DNA of 64,000 nt from Capitella teleta (Eukaryota > Annelida > Polychaeta > Capitellidae). The notes beneath the pieces are model-generated. The model did not search any database and had not been told where the DNA came from. It was given only the letters and a program-made list of their open reading frames with translations. A program made the position numbers and the translations under genes. Of this stretch, positions 1 through 11,125 are shown piece by piece. Numbering within the stretch: position 1 is the stretch's first letter; the number at the start of each line of letters is the position of its first letter. The DNA lies in contig KB297234.1 in the NCBI GenBank assembly GCA_000328365.1, positions 583,658 to 647,657 on the forward strand. The letters run 5' to 3'.

Positions 1-1370
1 AGAGGAAGCAGTAGGTCAAGTAGGGATATATCAATGAATAATAGAGTATCATGAGGGTGTCTTGTTTGAGCGAGTGCTTTACTTTGTTAATTATTCCAAT
101 ACTCTTTGCAATTTTGTTCGAAACGTGTGTTATGTGATTTGCCCATGTCAGTCTATCATCAATGATGACCCCCAAAAATCGTGTTGAATGTACTCGTTGA
201 ATCTCAGTGTTATTAATGGTAATTGGAATTGGGGATGAGTAGAGGTGTGGACTGAGAGTAAACAGCATACTGTATGTTTGTTGGATATTTAAACTTAATT
301 TGTTGGCAATGAGCCATTCATTAATTTTGGATAACTGGTGGTTAAATGCCTCAGTCATATCATTTATATCAACTCCGGTCATGAAAAGACTAGTGTCATC
401 GGCAAATATGATGGGGAAAATGTTTGTGAGAACGTTTGGGAGATCATTAATATATAATAAGAAAAGTAAAGGACCAAGCGTGGAGCCCTGTGGCACACCG
501 CAGGATATTGATTTCATTTCTGAGAAACTACAGCCTATTTTAACACGTTGGCTTCGGTCATTGAGGTAACTCGTAAACCATTGATGCGCTATTCCTCTAA
601 TCCCAAATTTGAATAATTTGGCCAAGAGAATATCGATATTTACGGTATCAAAAGCTTTTCTAAGATCTAAATATACACCGATCACATTGCGTTTCGTGTC
701 CAACGCTGACGATAGCTCATCGAGAGCAGTTAATAGTGTCATTTCAGTGGAATAACTTCTACGGAAGCCGAATTGCTTGTTAAACAGTATCCTGTTTTCG
801 GTTAGGTAGTTGTAGACTCTATTATACATTAATTTCTCAAGGATTTTTGCGAATACTGGGAGTACAGAAATTGGTCGGTAGTTTCCCAAAGAAGTGAGAT
901 CGCCGCCTTTAAATATGGGAGTGACATTTGTTGTTTCTTTTCATGGCACATGGCACACTCCTCTGGGTGAAGGAAAGGTTAAAAATATGAAGGAGTGGTT
1001 TGATTATTAACTGAGAGAATTCCTTGATGATGATAGGTTTGATGTCATCGATACCCGCAAAAGCATCTTTGAGGTTAAAGATAATGGTGTAGAGTTCATT
1101 AGAAGTGACCGGTTCTTGGTGTATTGGAATTCATGTATCGCATTGGGTCAAGGTGATTGATTGGCAGTGAGGATGCGAGATTGTTTCCTATACTAGAGAA
1201 GTATTCATTGAAATGTTGAGCTATTTCTATTGGCTCAGATACGGTAGAGTCATTGATGGTAATGGAAGCAATGGGCTCTTTGATGTTATCAATGCCGATC
1301 ACTTCTTTTATGATGTCCCAAGTTTTGTTAATTTTATTTCTACAGTGCACTTATTCCCTCACATACTTGA
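1..1370 (-). mobile_element. LINE reverse-transcriptase fragment (Jockey/CR1 superfamily), running off the left edge
   Basis: Read on the minus strand, this is the C-terminal half of a non-LTR retrotransposon ORF2. From about 1350 down it has a pre-RT stretch (HFNEYFSSIGNNLAS). A reverse transcriptase follows with FGFRRSYSTEM, YLDLRKAFDTVN, CGVPQGSTLGPLLF, the catalytic IIFADDTSLF (minus of about 385-415) and STRFLGVIIDDRLTW. From about 840 down to position 1 the frame is open. Between about 900 and 1100 the frame is disturbed, so the copy is not intact. The endonuclease half is missing upstream and the 3' end lies outside the window. The motif spacing fits the Jockey/CR1/L2 group; a finer clade call is not possible by eye. 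Confidence 0.85.
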
Positions 1371-2236
1371 TAGGATGAGGCGATGCGTATCGGGTGATAT
1401 ACTCACTGCCGTTCAAGGCAAGAGCAGGTGTGACAAGTTGATAACCATCCATTCCATCTCTGATACAAATCAAAACTATCTGATCGCCCTTAACGCCCTT
1501 GCCAACCAAATTATTATGAATCTTGCAAATGATTCACACAGCGAAATGAATCAGCCGTCAGCGAGGAAAACATGACCATTCATTGTACATGTAATGCAAA
1601 ATACGACACAGACATCTGTCAAACATGGCACTGATGTCAAGGGCGAAGTTTCGAGAGCGCAAAAGGTCACTGAGGGAAACAGAATACAGCCTTGGGCAAC
1701 TAAATATAGCCGTGATTGTTTATATATAGATTTTAGAAAGCAGCATAATTCTACCACTGTATTCAATAGCATTAACTACACAAAGAAATTAATCATCACA
1801 CCCACATGCTAATTTGGATTAAGTATGTTTGTGTAACTTTAGAGAGGTTTCACCCAGAGGGTAGAGTCTGGTATACCCCGATCCCCCACCCCTCACTCCC
1901 ACTCCTGCATCAGAAGTGAATTGCCAATGTGCGACTGACATGGATGCATGATGAAGCAACCCTTCGAGGTCGCTGCTTGGACGGAATCAAAGATCTCTTG
2001 AAATTGATGCAAACCATATAGCTTGAATTTTATCCCCTCAGTAATCTTTCGTCGGTTATTTTGATAATTAACCGCCACAATACAAGGATAAAAGGTATGA
2101 CTTCGTCTTGGAAGAACGGACGATAGTATATAAGGGAAATGGCGTTCGGTTATTGTGATCTGGGAATTGACATTGGTGAAGGTGACAAGGTTAAATATGT
2201 AGTCAAATAGGAAGGCAAGCATCAAACCCCTCCCCC
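1371..2236. other. Intergenic, nothing recognised
   Basis: Only short random-looking reading frames; no motif, tRNA or repeat end was recognised. One TACATGTA palindrome lies at 1586-1593. Confidence 0.5.
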
Positions 2237-2257
2237 CCAAAAAAATAAAAATAAAAA

Positions 2258-2354
<97 letters not shown>

Positions 2355-2400
2355 ATTAATTAATTAATTAATAAATTAATAATAATAATAATATATATAT
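2237..2400. repeat. (AAAT)n microsatellite grading into AATT, ATA and AT repeats
   Basis: About 120 bp of near-perfect AAAT units begin just after a C-run/A-run junction near 2230-2245. They decay into TTAA, AAT and AT units by about 2400. Confidence 0.95.
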
Positions 2401-5400
2401 ACATATAATAATAATCATCACGATAATGAGTGTATAATAATTAAACTTCATGTACACACCTCTAATTCGCCAATGTTTATTATATTGGCCAAAAAAGCAC
2501 TGTACACATTATTTAGCGTGTACTCACAGTTTAAGACTTATGGGTGATAATATAACTTCAATAAGTGGCTGAAGCATCCTGAAGGGAACAGCGTTGATTC
2601 AAGGGCCACTTTACAACAGATGCATCATTTGGGTTAATACATAAATTATAAGCCTTGCTCACCATGAATCCCACTGTCCTGAAGAGTGCATACACAAGAG
2701 TGACAATCGATTGACTGTTAGACAAAGACATTGGAAGGCCATATGTATCCCATAACAGTAATCCTTATACTTAGGAAAACAGTACGCAATATAGGTATAC
2801 TTGTTTATGTCATATGTGTTGCTCAACTGCAGAATACGTCCGTGTGCCTTGTGCTTATGTCTTCGGTGGCACGCTGTATGCAAAGCCCTAGAATCTACCG
2901 GCTTAACAGTAGGATGAATTTCTCGAGTAGCTCTATCAGCCACCTCTGTCATTCCCTCCCCGTCGTTTCCGCAGAATCACACAGTAATAAGCAGGGAGTT
3001 TCTAATTAGGAAAATTGGAGATCAGGTATATCGCCTTTTCTTGTATAACCGGATTGTAGACACCCACCTAATGGCAGGCTCTTGACTCTTCCTACTTCTC
3101 ACATGTTGTGCCATTCAGGTAACTTGCAGAGGTGGAATAATGGAGTATGAAGAACGTGTTGTGCAACAATCCTTCTGATTGGCTGAAGGTATTCCGCTTC
3201 TGCCACCAATCAAAGCACTGCTCAGTGTTACCTGACCATTAGTCATTCTCACTATTACCATAAGAATAGTATGTCCATGCTTTGAGTTGAATTGGGATTT
3301 TCACACCATAGCTAAATAGTAATATAACATCGGCGAACAACAAAGCTGTGCCTTTGCTGTTCGTATAGGCGATGCAAAGAAATGAGCAATACACTCGAGG
3401 GCAGCCACAGAACGAGAAGACTTCATGGTGACAGAAAACTTGGAGCGGTTTGCCTGAGGCAGCGTGAGAATGATCAAAATCCGAACAAATAGCGTCCCTC
3501 ATGGGATAACTATGACATAAAACAAATGGAAACAACACGAAACAACACAGCGAATTGCAAAGAAAAGCAAAATATTAGACCAGTTATCTAGAATTGATTA
3601 AAATTGTAATTAAGTGTTTACTAATTATGTACGCCATTACAGTCTGTTGTTTCCTTGCATGCAAAGGACAAATCCGAAGTGTGGAGAACAGGAAGAAGAA
3701 GAAATCAACTAAGCACATCGAGTTCTGTTGCTAACAATTGTTAGGGTTATACATATATATCTAATTGATATATACTCATATATGTATTACACAATTTTCA
3801 TTCTATACACTGAAATTCACTGATCAATGAACTACCTTTCACTAAAACAACAACATACTATTTTTACTATTTTATACATTCATGTGTATACTACTCTTTT
3901 GATGGGTGTTGTTTAAGCCCCAACCTTGCTCTACTTGTTAAAATGAGTGTTCTTATGAACATGCCACGTTTTTTGCCATTTAAATGATACGCGGTAATTC
4001 CTTCATTGTCAATAAATCACTTATTTCCTTATTCCGAAAAACGAGCTATGGGCCTCGGTATTCTAATTCAATATTACTGTGAAATCATTATATCATTAAT
4101 ATTGCAATAAGTAAATGCAAGCACAGATGCTTTGTTACATGTGGATGTCTAATATTTGGTAATTATGAGAATAAAAATTCACTACAATAACAAACTATGC
4201 AACCAAACACTGAGGGATGTTTCAAACTGCACGGAATACACCGGGGTGTCTAACTAAACAGACAATCACAACTGTAAACTCCTTTTCAACTGTAACATCA
4301 GCTGCGATGTCTTATTAGAACTCAACATTTGAGTGTGAGGGAGTGTTTGTGATCTATACACGTATAGTTGGCTTGCTTATTGGATGACAAGATGTGTTTG
4401 TGGACAACCGGCGGAAATTACCGAGGCTCTCGATTCGCCGAAGGAAATCACTGGCATTTGCAACGAAATGAAAGCAACTGAGGCTAAGATTGGGCCACGA
4501 GCTAATCGTATTCTGTTGTTGTGCAAATGCTAATCTTTATTGGTCTTTGAGCGTGCGGGGAATTGTAGGCCTACTGTGAAAATAAATCGTTAGGAACTAA
4601 TTGAACGTATCCATGATAACGTCTTTTATTGATTCCAAAACCGGGTGGGTGCAACAATCCAGGTAGTGTTAATTGACAAGACAGAGGGAAATATGATTAT
4701 TTTAACACAACAAGATAATCATACTAAATTTGTGTTTAACATGAAGAAGATTGATGCAACAAACCATTATACAACAGGACCTTATTCAAGTAGGGGTTAG
4801 GCCTATCCAAGTTTTTTTTATTTCAAAAGTGGGCAAGATTAAAATCACCCAGACTAGATGGTTTCCTGAATAGGCTTGGTGGAAACGCCAACATTTTACT
4901 TTTTAGGCAGTGAGGCACCGGAAAGACAAAAGGTGATCAATGACAGCTTAGATTGTAGGTAAAATCTGATGTGAGTACGCAACGTTATGCGCATAAAAGC
5001 TATAAAAAAAAATCTAGAGCAAAACAAATTATATTACCATAAGGTGAGTTTAGCCGATTCTTACTGCCCGGTGTGCTTGGCACCAATGGCTATCAGGTGT
5101 GAACATCTCACTATATGCTATCAGAGAAGCGCGTTGGACTTCACTTGAACTATAATGAAGATTTCTCTAGGGGTGTCGACATCCTTATGTAAGTGGGCGT
5201 CTTTGCGTAAGGAAACGTGAGCGGGTGTGAGTGTTCCCTCTTCAAGTCAACCAATCAGCAAGCGAGGATGGCCAAGGTAATGAAGACGACCATTATATGA
5301 AGATGGTTGGTAACCTTTTGTGGCTAAGGTATCATTATGAGGAGCCTAGGGCACTGGCTTCTACCTATGCATTCACGCCTGCACGTCAGTCAGAATGTCG

Positions 5401-6870
5401 CTTACGTCCTCTGGCGTGTACAACCCTGGTCTCTAGAAAAAAAACACCCCCTTCAAAATGGTCATTGCCAATGAAATGCTGTTCACAATATTTGAGAAAC
5501 GAATTGGTAAATTTATAGTTCCTGGGCTAACCGTTCCATATCGGAATGGTCATTATACAACATTTCCAGGTTTTGCTTCAAAGTCAACAAATGACGCTGT
5601 GTATGGGCCGAGATGGACATTTGTCGACATGGAATGAACTTCGTGCTGAGGAGGAATCAGACGGGCGTAATTAGGAATCTGTGTGCGTTGCTCATTTGCA
5701 GAACCGGATTCGAGAGAGCGTGTTCCGGTCCAAATGAGAATATTAACCCGCTGATGTCTTCTCACAAGAAGCCACCAACATAAGATGATGCGAATTCTGT
5801 CATTTTATATGCATAAGGCTGAAGCTGAGAGTTAGAATGTATTGATCGACATAATGTGAACAAAAACTGTGTTCTTGCTGAATATTTTGCTCAAAGAAAA
5901 AGTTAAATTGCCTTACTCAGAATGATACAATTGCAGCATGTGATGTTATGAAGACTATACATGTATATAGTGCAAAGAACGGTACCTTTTTGGGTTTTAG
6001 ACTCCGCTGACAAATAAAGCACACTTGAGATATCGGGGGCGCTGTTTCCCAATCAAGATCAAGTCAGGCAATATCGCGACCAACTGCATCAGAAAGTTGA
6101 ACGTGGACTGCAGTAACGCCAAAAATCGCCATCGAATTAATGAATTAACGAAGGAGGAATTAACGAAAGAGGAATTAAGTGGCCGTTCGAAAGTGTTAAC
6201 TAACGTTGTCGCAAAAGTCTTATAAGAGTAGCTCTCACAGTGAACACGATATTTTTTGCAATAAGCTGGTAATCATGCAAAACGCTGGATAAACACTCAC
6301 GAAAAAATGAGTAGGAATTAGTTGTACCAGAAGGCTGGAATTTATAGCAATAGGAATTATAGCCGTTGTAAAAACAGCTGTGAAGAGTTTTAAGCAGGAT
6401 ATAGGAATAATACAGCCATTGCGAAAACAAAATTTAATTGCAGCATATCACTCATTTTCGAAGAAAGCTATAATTATACGTAACCACTACTCGGATACTA
6501 TAATTATTTTATTCACAGATGGGTCAAGGTTTCATGCTAATCAGATAACGAGCGACCAGAGTGTTTATATTGTAGTTTTTATTTTGAAATGTTTTCCCCG
6601 TAATAATTATAATAGTTTCACAGAACAGTATTTGTCTCTTCATTTTTTTATTCTTTCATCGTGTTTTTTTCTTGTTATGATGATCTTTCATTTTGATTTT
6701 CGGAATAGTTTGATCCAACTTAGTCCATAAACTTTTCGTAATAGTAATAATAGCATTGTAATTTAAGACTAGACAAGAGAATTCACTGGATTATTCAGAA
6801 ACATGTGAAATTTACTATTCGTTCTTATGAGATGCTCATTCAAAGAGGACCTCTGTTAGACTTATCATAT
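2401..6870. other. Intergenic, no gene recognised
   Basis: About 4.5 kb of AT-rich sequence with only short frames on both strands and no recognisable protein motif. A short direct repeat (GAATTAACGAA-type, two to three units) lies near 6138-6178. TACATGTA occurs at 5958-5965. Confidence 0.5.
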
Positions 6871-6879
6871 ATGTAGAGC

Positions 6880-7012
6880 GGAGAGTGTTGACGCCATTCT
6901 ACCCCATTCTCAAAGTGATTTATCTCTACGTGCGGGTATTAGGAAAGTCCACTCTATAGAAGCATGACACCATTCTTTAAGTTGTTTATCTCCACGTACG
7001 GGTATTCCGTAA
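6880..7012. repeat. Diverged tandem duplication, unit about 75 bp
   Basis: Two adjacent related segments. Each carries a CCATTCT start, a TTTATCTC block and an ACGTGCGGGTATT or ACGTACGGGTATT end, the ends lying near 6930 and 7005. The copies differ at several bases and by a small indel, so the duplication is old. Confidence 0.6.
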
Positions 7013-7139
7013 TTTTTACCCTAAAGCAGCGAGCGATAAAAGAAACCCTTCAAAAGACGAGGTCGCCAGACTATTGACCGACTGGCTCATTTTGAAACAA
7101 TACAACTGCTGTTGTAATCGTGTTGTTGACCTATTTAAC

Positions 7140-7490
7140 CATAGATATGGGAATGAGCTTCTTCGTGTTAGTATACCAGATACGACAATGCTTATGAAGA
7201 GTGGTCATTGCGTTTCCTCCAACTTCCTATGCGTGGTTGCCATGGCAAACAAGTCATTCGTTCATTCGATTATCGCAGATTCCGGTTTCGGCGCACCAAA
7301 AACGTTCAACAAATCAATAATCTTTTAGCAAATTTGGGCTCGTTTTTATCTTTTCTGTATTTTTCCTCACATTATAGCATGAATTTTATGTCAGGTTGAC
7401 GTAAATTTCATAATTCGCACGAAACTGCGAGTGGCTCAGCTAGGGGACACGCTATGAGCCTATGATAATATTACTATCACAATGGGGTGA
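7140..7490. repeat. Dispersed repeat family, copy 1
   Basis: Shares a series of blocks in the same order with copies near 35240-35570 and 59580-59720. They are CATAGATATGG, an AGTGGTC block, TTGCCATGGCAA, GCAGATTCCGGTTT, CTTTTCTGTATTTTT and CGAAACTGCGAGT.GCTCAG. No reading frame or tRNA-like head was seen. It may be a non-autonomous transposon or a SINE body; its ends could not be fixed. Confidence 0.6.
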
Positions 7491-7674
7491 TAGGTCGATG
7501 TCCCATTTTGTTTAGAAAGAAACTCATCTCAATATAAATGCATTTTAATGCATCGAATTTGAGGGGTTCATAATTATAATACATGTATCAACTTCGTCTG
7601 CAGCTCGATTTATTGCATTGATGAAGTTCTGGGTATGACCAAACAATGTATCTCACAACGACGTGAAAGGAACC

Positions 7675-10608
7675 TTCAATGGAGGAACCTCGTCCGGTAG
7701 GGACCGCCATGCATCACAGGTGGCACCCGACCGTCATTCAACCACTGTGGCTAAACAAGAAAATAGTGCTATTACTGCTGAATTTATCGGCGAATAAAAT
7801 GATATATATCGGAACTTGGAATTTACGTACGATGCATCAGAAAGGCAAACTGGAAAACATCATCAGAGAAATGAAGCGCATGGGCATTAAAATATCAGAA
7901 GTTTGTTGGACAGACAGCGGAAAAGTTACACCAAACAACCATCTTGTCAATTACTCAGGGGGGCAACATCATGAGAGAGAGGTGGGGTCATCCTCGACCA
8001 GCAACAATCGAAGGCACTAAAAGGTTTCTGGGCAATATCAGAAAGAGTCGTTCTAGTCAAGTTACAATCAAAACCAAAAGAATACAAAGAGAATACCATC
8101 ATTCTTGGAGGCTTCAATGCTAATTTAAAGTCGGTGAGGGGAGGAGAGACAATGTCGTTGGATCATATGGTTTGGGAATTGCGAACGAGGGAGGAGAAGA
8201 TCTAATATAGAATGAGCCAGGCAGAACAATCTCATCATTGGTAACACTTGGTTCGCAGAAGATGGACACGGAGAAGCACAGGACATAACATCCGTAATCA
8301 AATTGATTATATACTGGTGCAAGAATGATATAGGAATTTCCTAAAGTGTTGTAAGTCATATCCCGGAGCCGACTGTAGAAATGACCATAATCCCGTCATA
8401 GCAAAAGTTAAGCTGGAACTGAAGAAACTTAGAGAAGCAAAGCCAAGCAAGAAACTAGATCTTGGACTATTGAAGACCGTGCCGAAAGCGAAGGAAGACT
8501 TCGTCCTCGAAGTAAACAACCGTTTTCAAGTCTTAATTAGCAGAGGCAAACACGACAGATATTGAAACTGAATGGAGAAAAAATGCTGAAAGTATAAGAT
8601 TTGCAGCTGAGAAAGCTATACAACCAAAGAAAGGAAGAGAAAGAAGATCTGGATAACTGAGGAGATTCTAGACAAAATGGATGAACGGACAAAGATTAAG
8701 AGCAAGAACATGACAAGATATGCTGAGTTAGATGAAGAGATCAAGAAGATGTGCAATACGCAGAGAAAGAGTGGCTGAGCAATTGAGAGTGTGATGAGCT
8801 GGCAGGATGCATTCTGTCAAAGGAAGGAAACATCATCATGGAGAAAGGAAAGGAAATTGGTGTTTTACGGCACACCAATACTAACGTGTGTTATATGGTG
8901 CCAATCATTATGGAGAAAGACAAGATCAGAGAGAGATAGACATAGTACATACAAGAACTGTACAACAGCGAGAGAGATGACAATTTCACTGTGGAGTACA
9001 ATTAAGAAGGGGCAGCTATCTTGGCAGAGGAGGTGACGAGTGCTTTGAAAAAGATGAAGACCAGAAAGGCAACTGGAGCCGATGGTGTAGCCGTGGAAAT
9101 GTTTAGTGCATTCAAAGATCTTGGTGTGCTAAAGCTCACTAACAGTCTGAACAAGATGTACGATACAGGAAACATCCTAAAAGATCTACTGAAATCAGTA
9201 TTCATAGCTCTCCTGAAGAAACCAGGTGCGACTGAATGTGATCACCATCGCACTATTAGCCTCAGGAGCCATATAACCAAAATACTGCTACATATCTTCA
9301 TGATGTGGAATAGAATTAAAATCAAGCAAGAGGTAGCGGAAGAACAATGTGGCTTTGTGGAAGGCAAAGGGACAAGGAATGCGATCTATATCTTGAGGAT
9401 GTTGTCAAAAGAGCAATTGAAAGACAGAATGATCTGTACCTTTGTTTTATTGATTACACTAAAGGGTTTGATACGATCAACCACGAACTTTTGATAAGAA
9501 TATTACAGAATTTGAGCATTGATGGAAAAGATCTTAGGATAATGAAAAACCTGTACTCGCAACAGACAGCGTGCGTGAGACATAAAAATGAGTTCGTCTA
9601 GGTTGTGTTCTGTCACCGCACTTGTTTTCGCTACACAGTGAATATATAATGCAAGAGCTCAAGGGACTCCCAGGCACCAAAGTTGGAGGTCATAATATCA
9701 ATAACCTCAGATATGCCGACGACACTGTACTGATAGGAAGATCAGAAGCAGACTTATTACACCTATTGGACATTGTTGACAGAGAAAGCAAAAACGTGAG
9801 GCTTGGACTCAACGTCAAGAAAACTGTCACCATGGTCACCTCCAAAAAGACAGACAAACCAACATGCAATTTGAAGCTGAAGGACTCCACACTGGTTCAG
9901 GTTGAGAAGTTTAAATATCTTGGTTCCACAATCGACAGCGACGGAAGATCTGCGCTGGAAGTAAGAATACGAATTGCACATTCAAAGAGTGCATGCTCAT
10001 TTTCTGTTCTGTTTTTCGTGTTCTCTCATATATCAAAAATAGAAAAAGATTATTTGCGAATAAAATGCTATTTTTATGTATATTTGCATATACTGTATAT
10101 ATATCAAAATACTCAAAATCCTCGAATTTCCATGACCACCAGGAAGAGAGTAGTACTGAACTGCTATGTCATTCCAATAATGAAGTACGGCAGCGAGGCT
10201 TGAATGCTGAATAACAGCACGAGTATTATTGACGCAGCAGAGATGTGGTTCTGTAGAAGAATGATGCGGATCTTATACATGGACAGAATAACCAATGTTG
10301 AAGTTTGAAGAAGAGCGGGGGAAGAGAAGAATCTATGTCAAAGCATTAGAAAGAGCCAAATAACATTCTTTGGGCATGTGATGAAGAGGAAGAGCCTAGA
10401 ACACCTGGTTACAACAGGAAAGATACAAGGAAGGAGAAGTAGAGGGAGGCACCGTGAGAAGATTATTGATTGATTGTGTCGCTGGTTAAGAGAAGAGCCC
10501 ATCAATACATTGCATATTATTGTGGGAGACAGGGTACGATATCGAGCCATGATCGCCAACGCTCATATGCAAGGCACATAGAAGAAGAAGAAGAAGAAGA
10601 AGAAGAAG
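7675..10608 (+). mobile_element. RTE-type LINE, nearly full length, decayed
   Basis: The endonuclease starts near 7800 (IYIGTWNLRTMHQKGKLENI). Its later part, IDYILVQE then PGADCRNDHNPVIAKVKLEL, falls near 8305-8420. The reverse transcriptase starts near 9021 (EEVTSALKKMKTRKATGADG), continues with CGFVEGKGTRNAIYILR and CFIDYTKGFDTINHE, and reaches INNLRYADDTVLIGRSEAD near 9700-9745. The usual C-terminal segment follows (TRKRVVLNCYVIPIMKYGSEA, then RRMMRILYMDRITNVEV). Frames shift repeatedly and there are internal stops, so it is inactive. The 3' end is a run of AGA/GAA triplets at about 10580-10608, the short tandem tail usual for RTE elements. Length of about 2.9 kb is close to a full element. 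A foreign insert near 9990-10110 interrupts the C-terminal region without closing the frame. Confidence 0.9.
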
Positions 10609-10859
10609 TCATTGGCGCATGTTTCTGTCAAGATCCTATTTAAACCAATGCGATAACGATTTTCACATTTGTTCACACGTGTTAATTTATCCTAAATCAT
10701 GTTCATCTAGCTAACAGATCATTTCAGCATTGGTCGTCGTACTCATGCATGAAGGCCATAAAATCGATATAATTATTAGGCTTTCAACGTGAACAGACAT
10801 CATTTTAAAAAAGAGGTTTGATTTTATCTTCAGAAAATTCAAACTTCATTACACTTCAA

Positions 10860-11125
10860 TGAGTACTTGGCAATTGTGACTGCCTTCCGTTACCTGGCGC
10901 CAAAAGCACTCAAACTGAACCGGTGTTAACTCTCAATATTTTAGATGCATCCCAAGGGGTTGGTATCCTGCATGCTACAATAGACAATGTCATATAGCGC
11001 CTTTTTTGTCTCATCTCCCCTCTCACCCATAACGCCTGGTGGACTGATCGGGTCTTGAACTCCGGACCACGATATTCCCAGGCCACATAGAATTGCAGTC
11101 AGGCGGTCACATTGACTGATCGAGC
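10860..11125 (-). mobile_element. tRNA-headed SINE, copy 1 (older)
   Basis: On the minus strand, a tRNA-like head occupies about 11115-11040. It has a degenerate A box (TAGCTCGATCAGT) and a B box (AGTTCAAGACC, plus 11051-11061). It then runs on as CCGATCAG...GGCGTTATG and a body ending near CCCTTGGGAT. The same blocks in the same order occur in the insertion at 49927-50861, so both are one family. This copy is more diverged and I could not identify a flanking target duplication or an exact 3' end. Confidence 0.75.
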
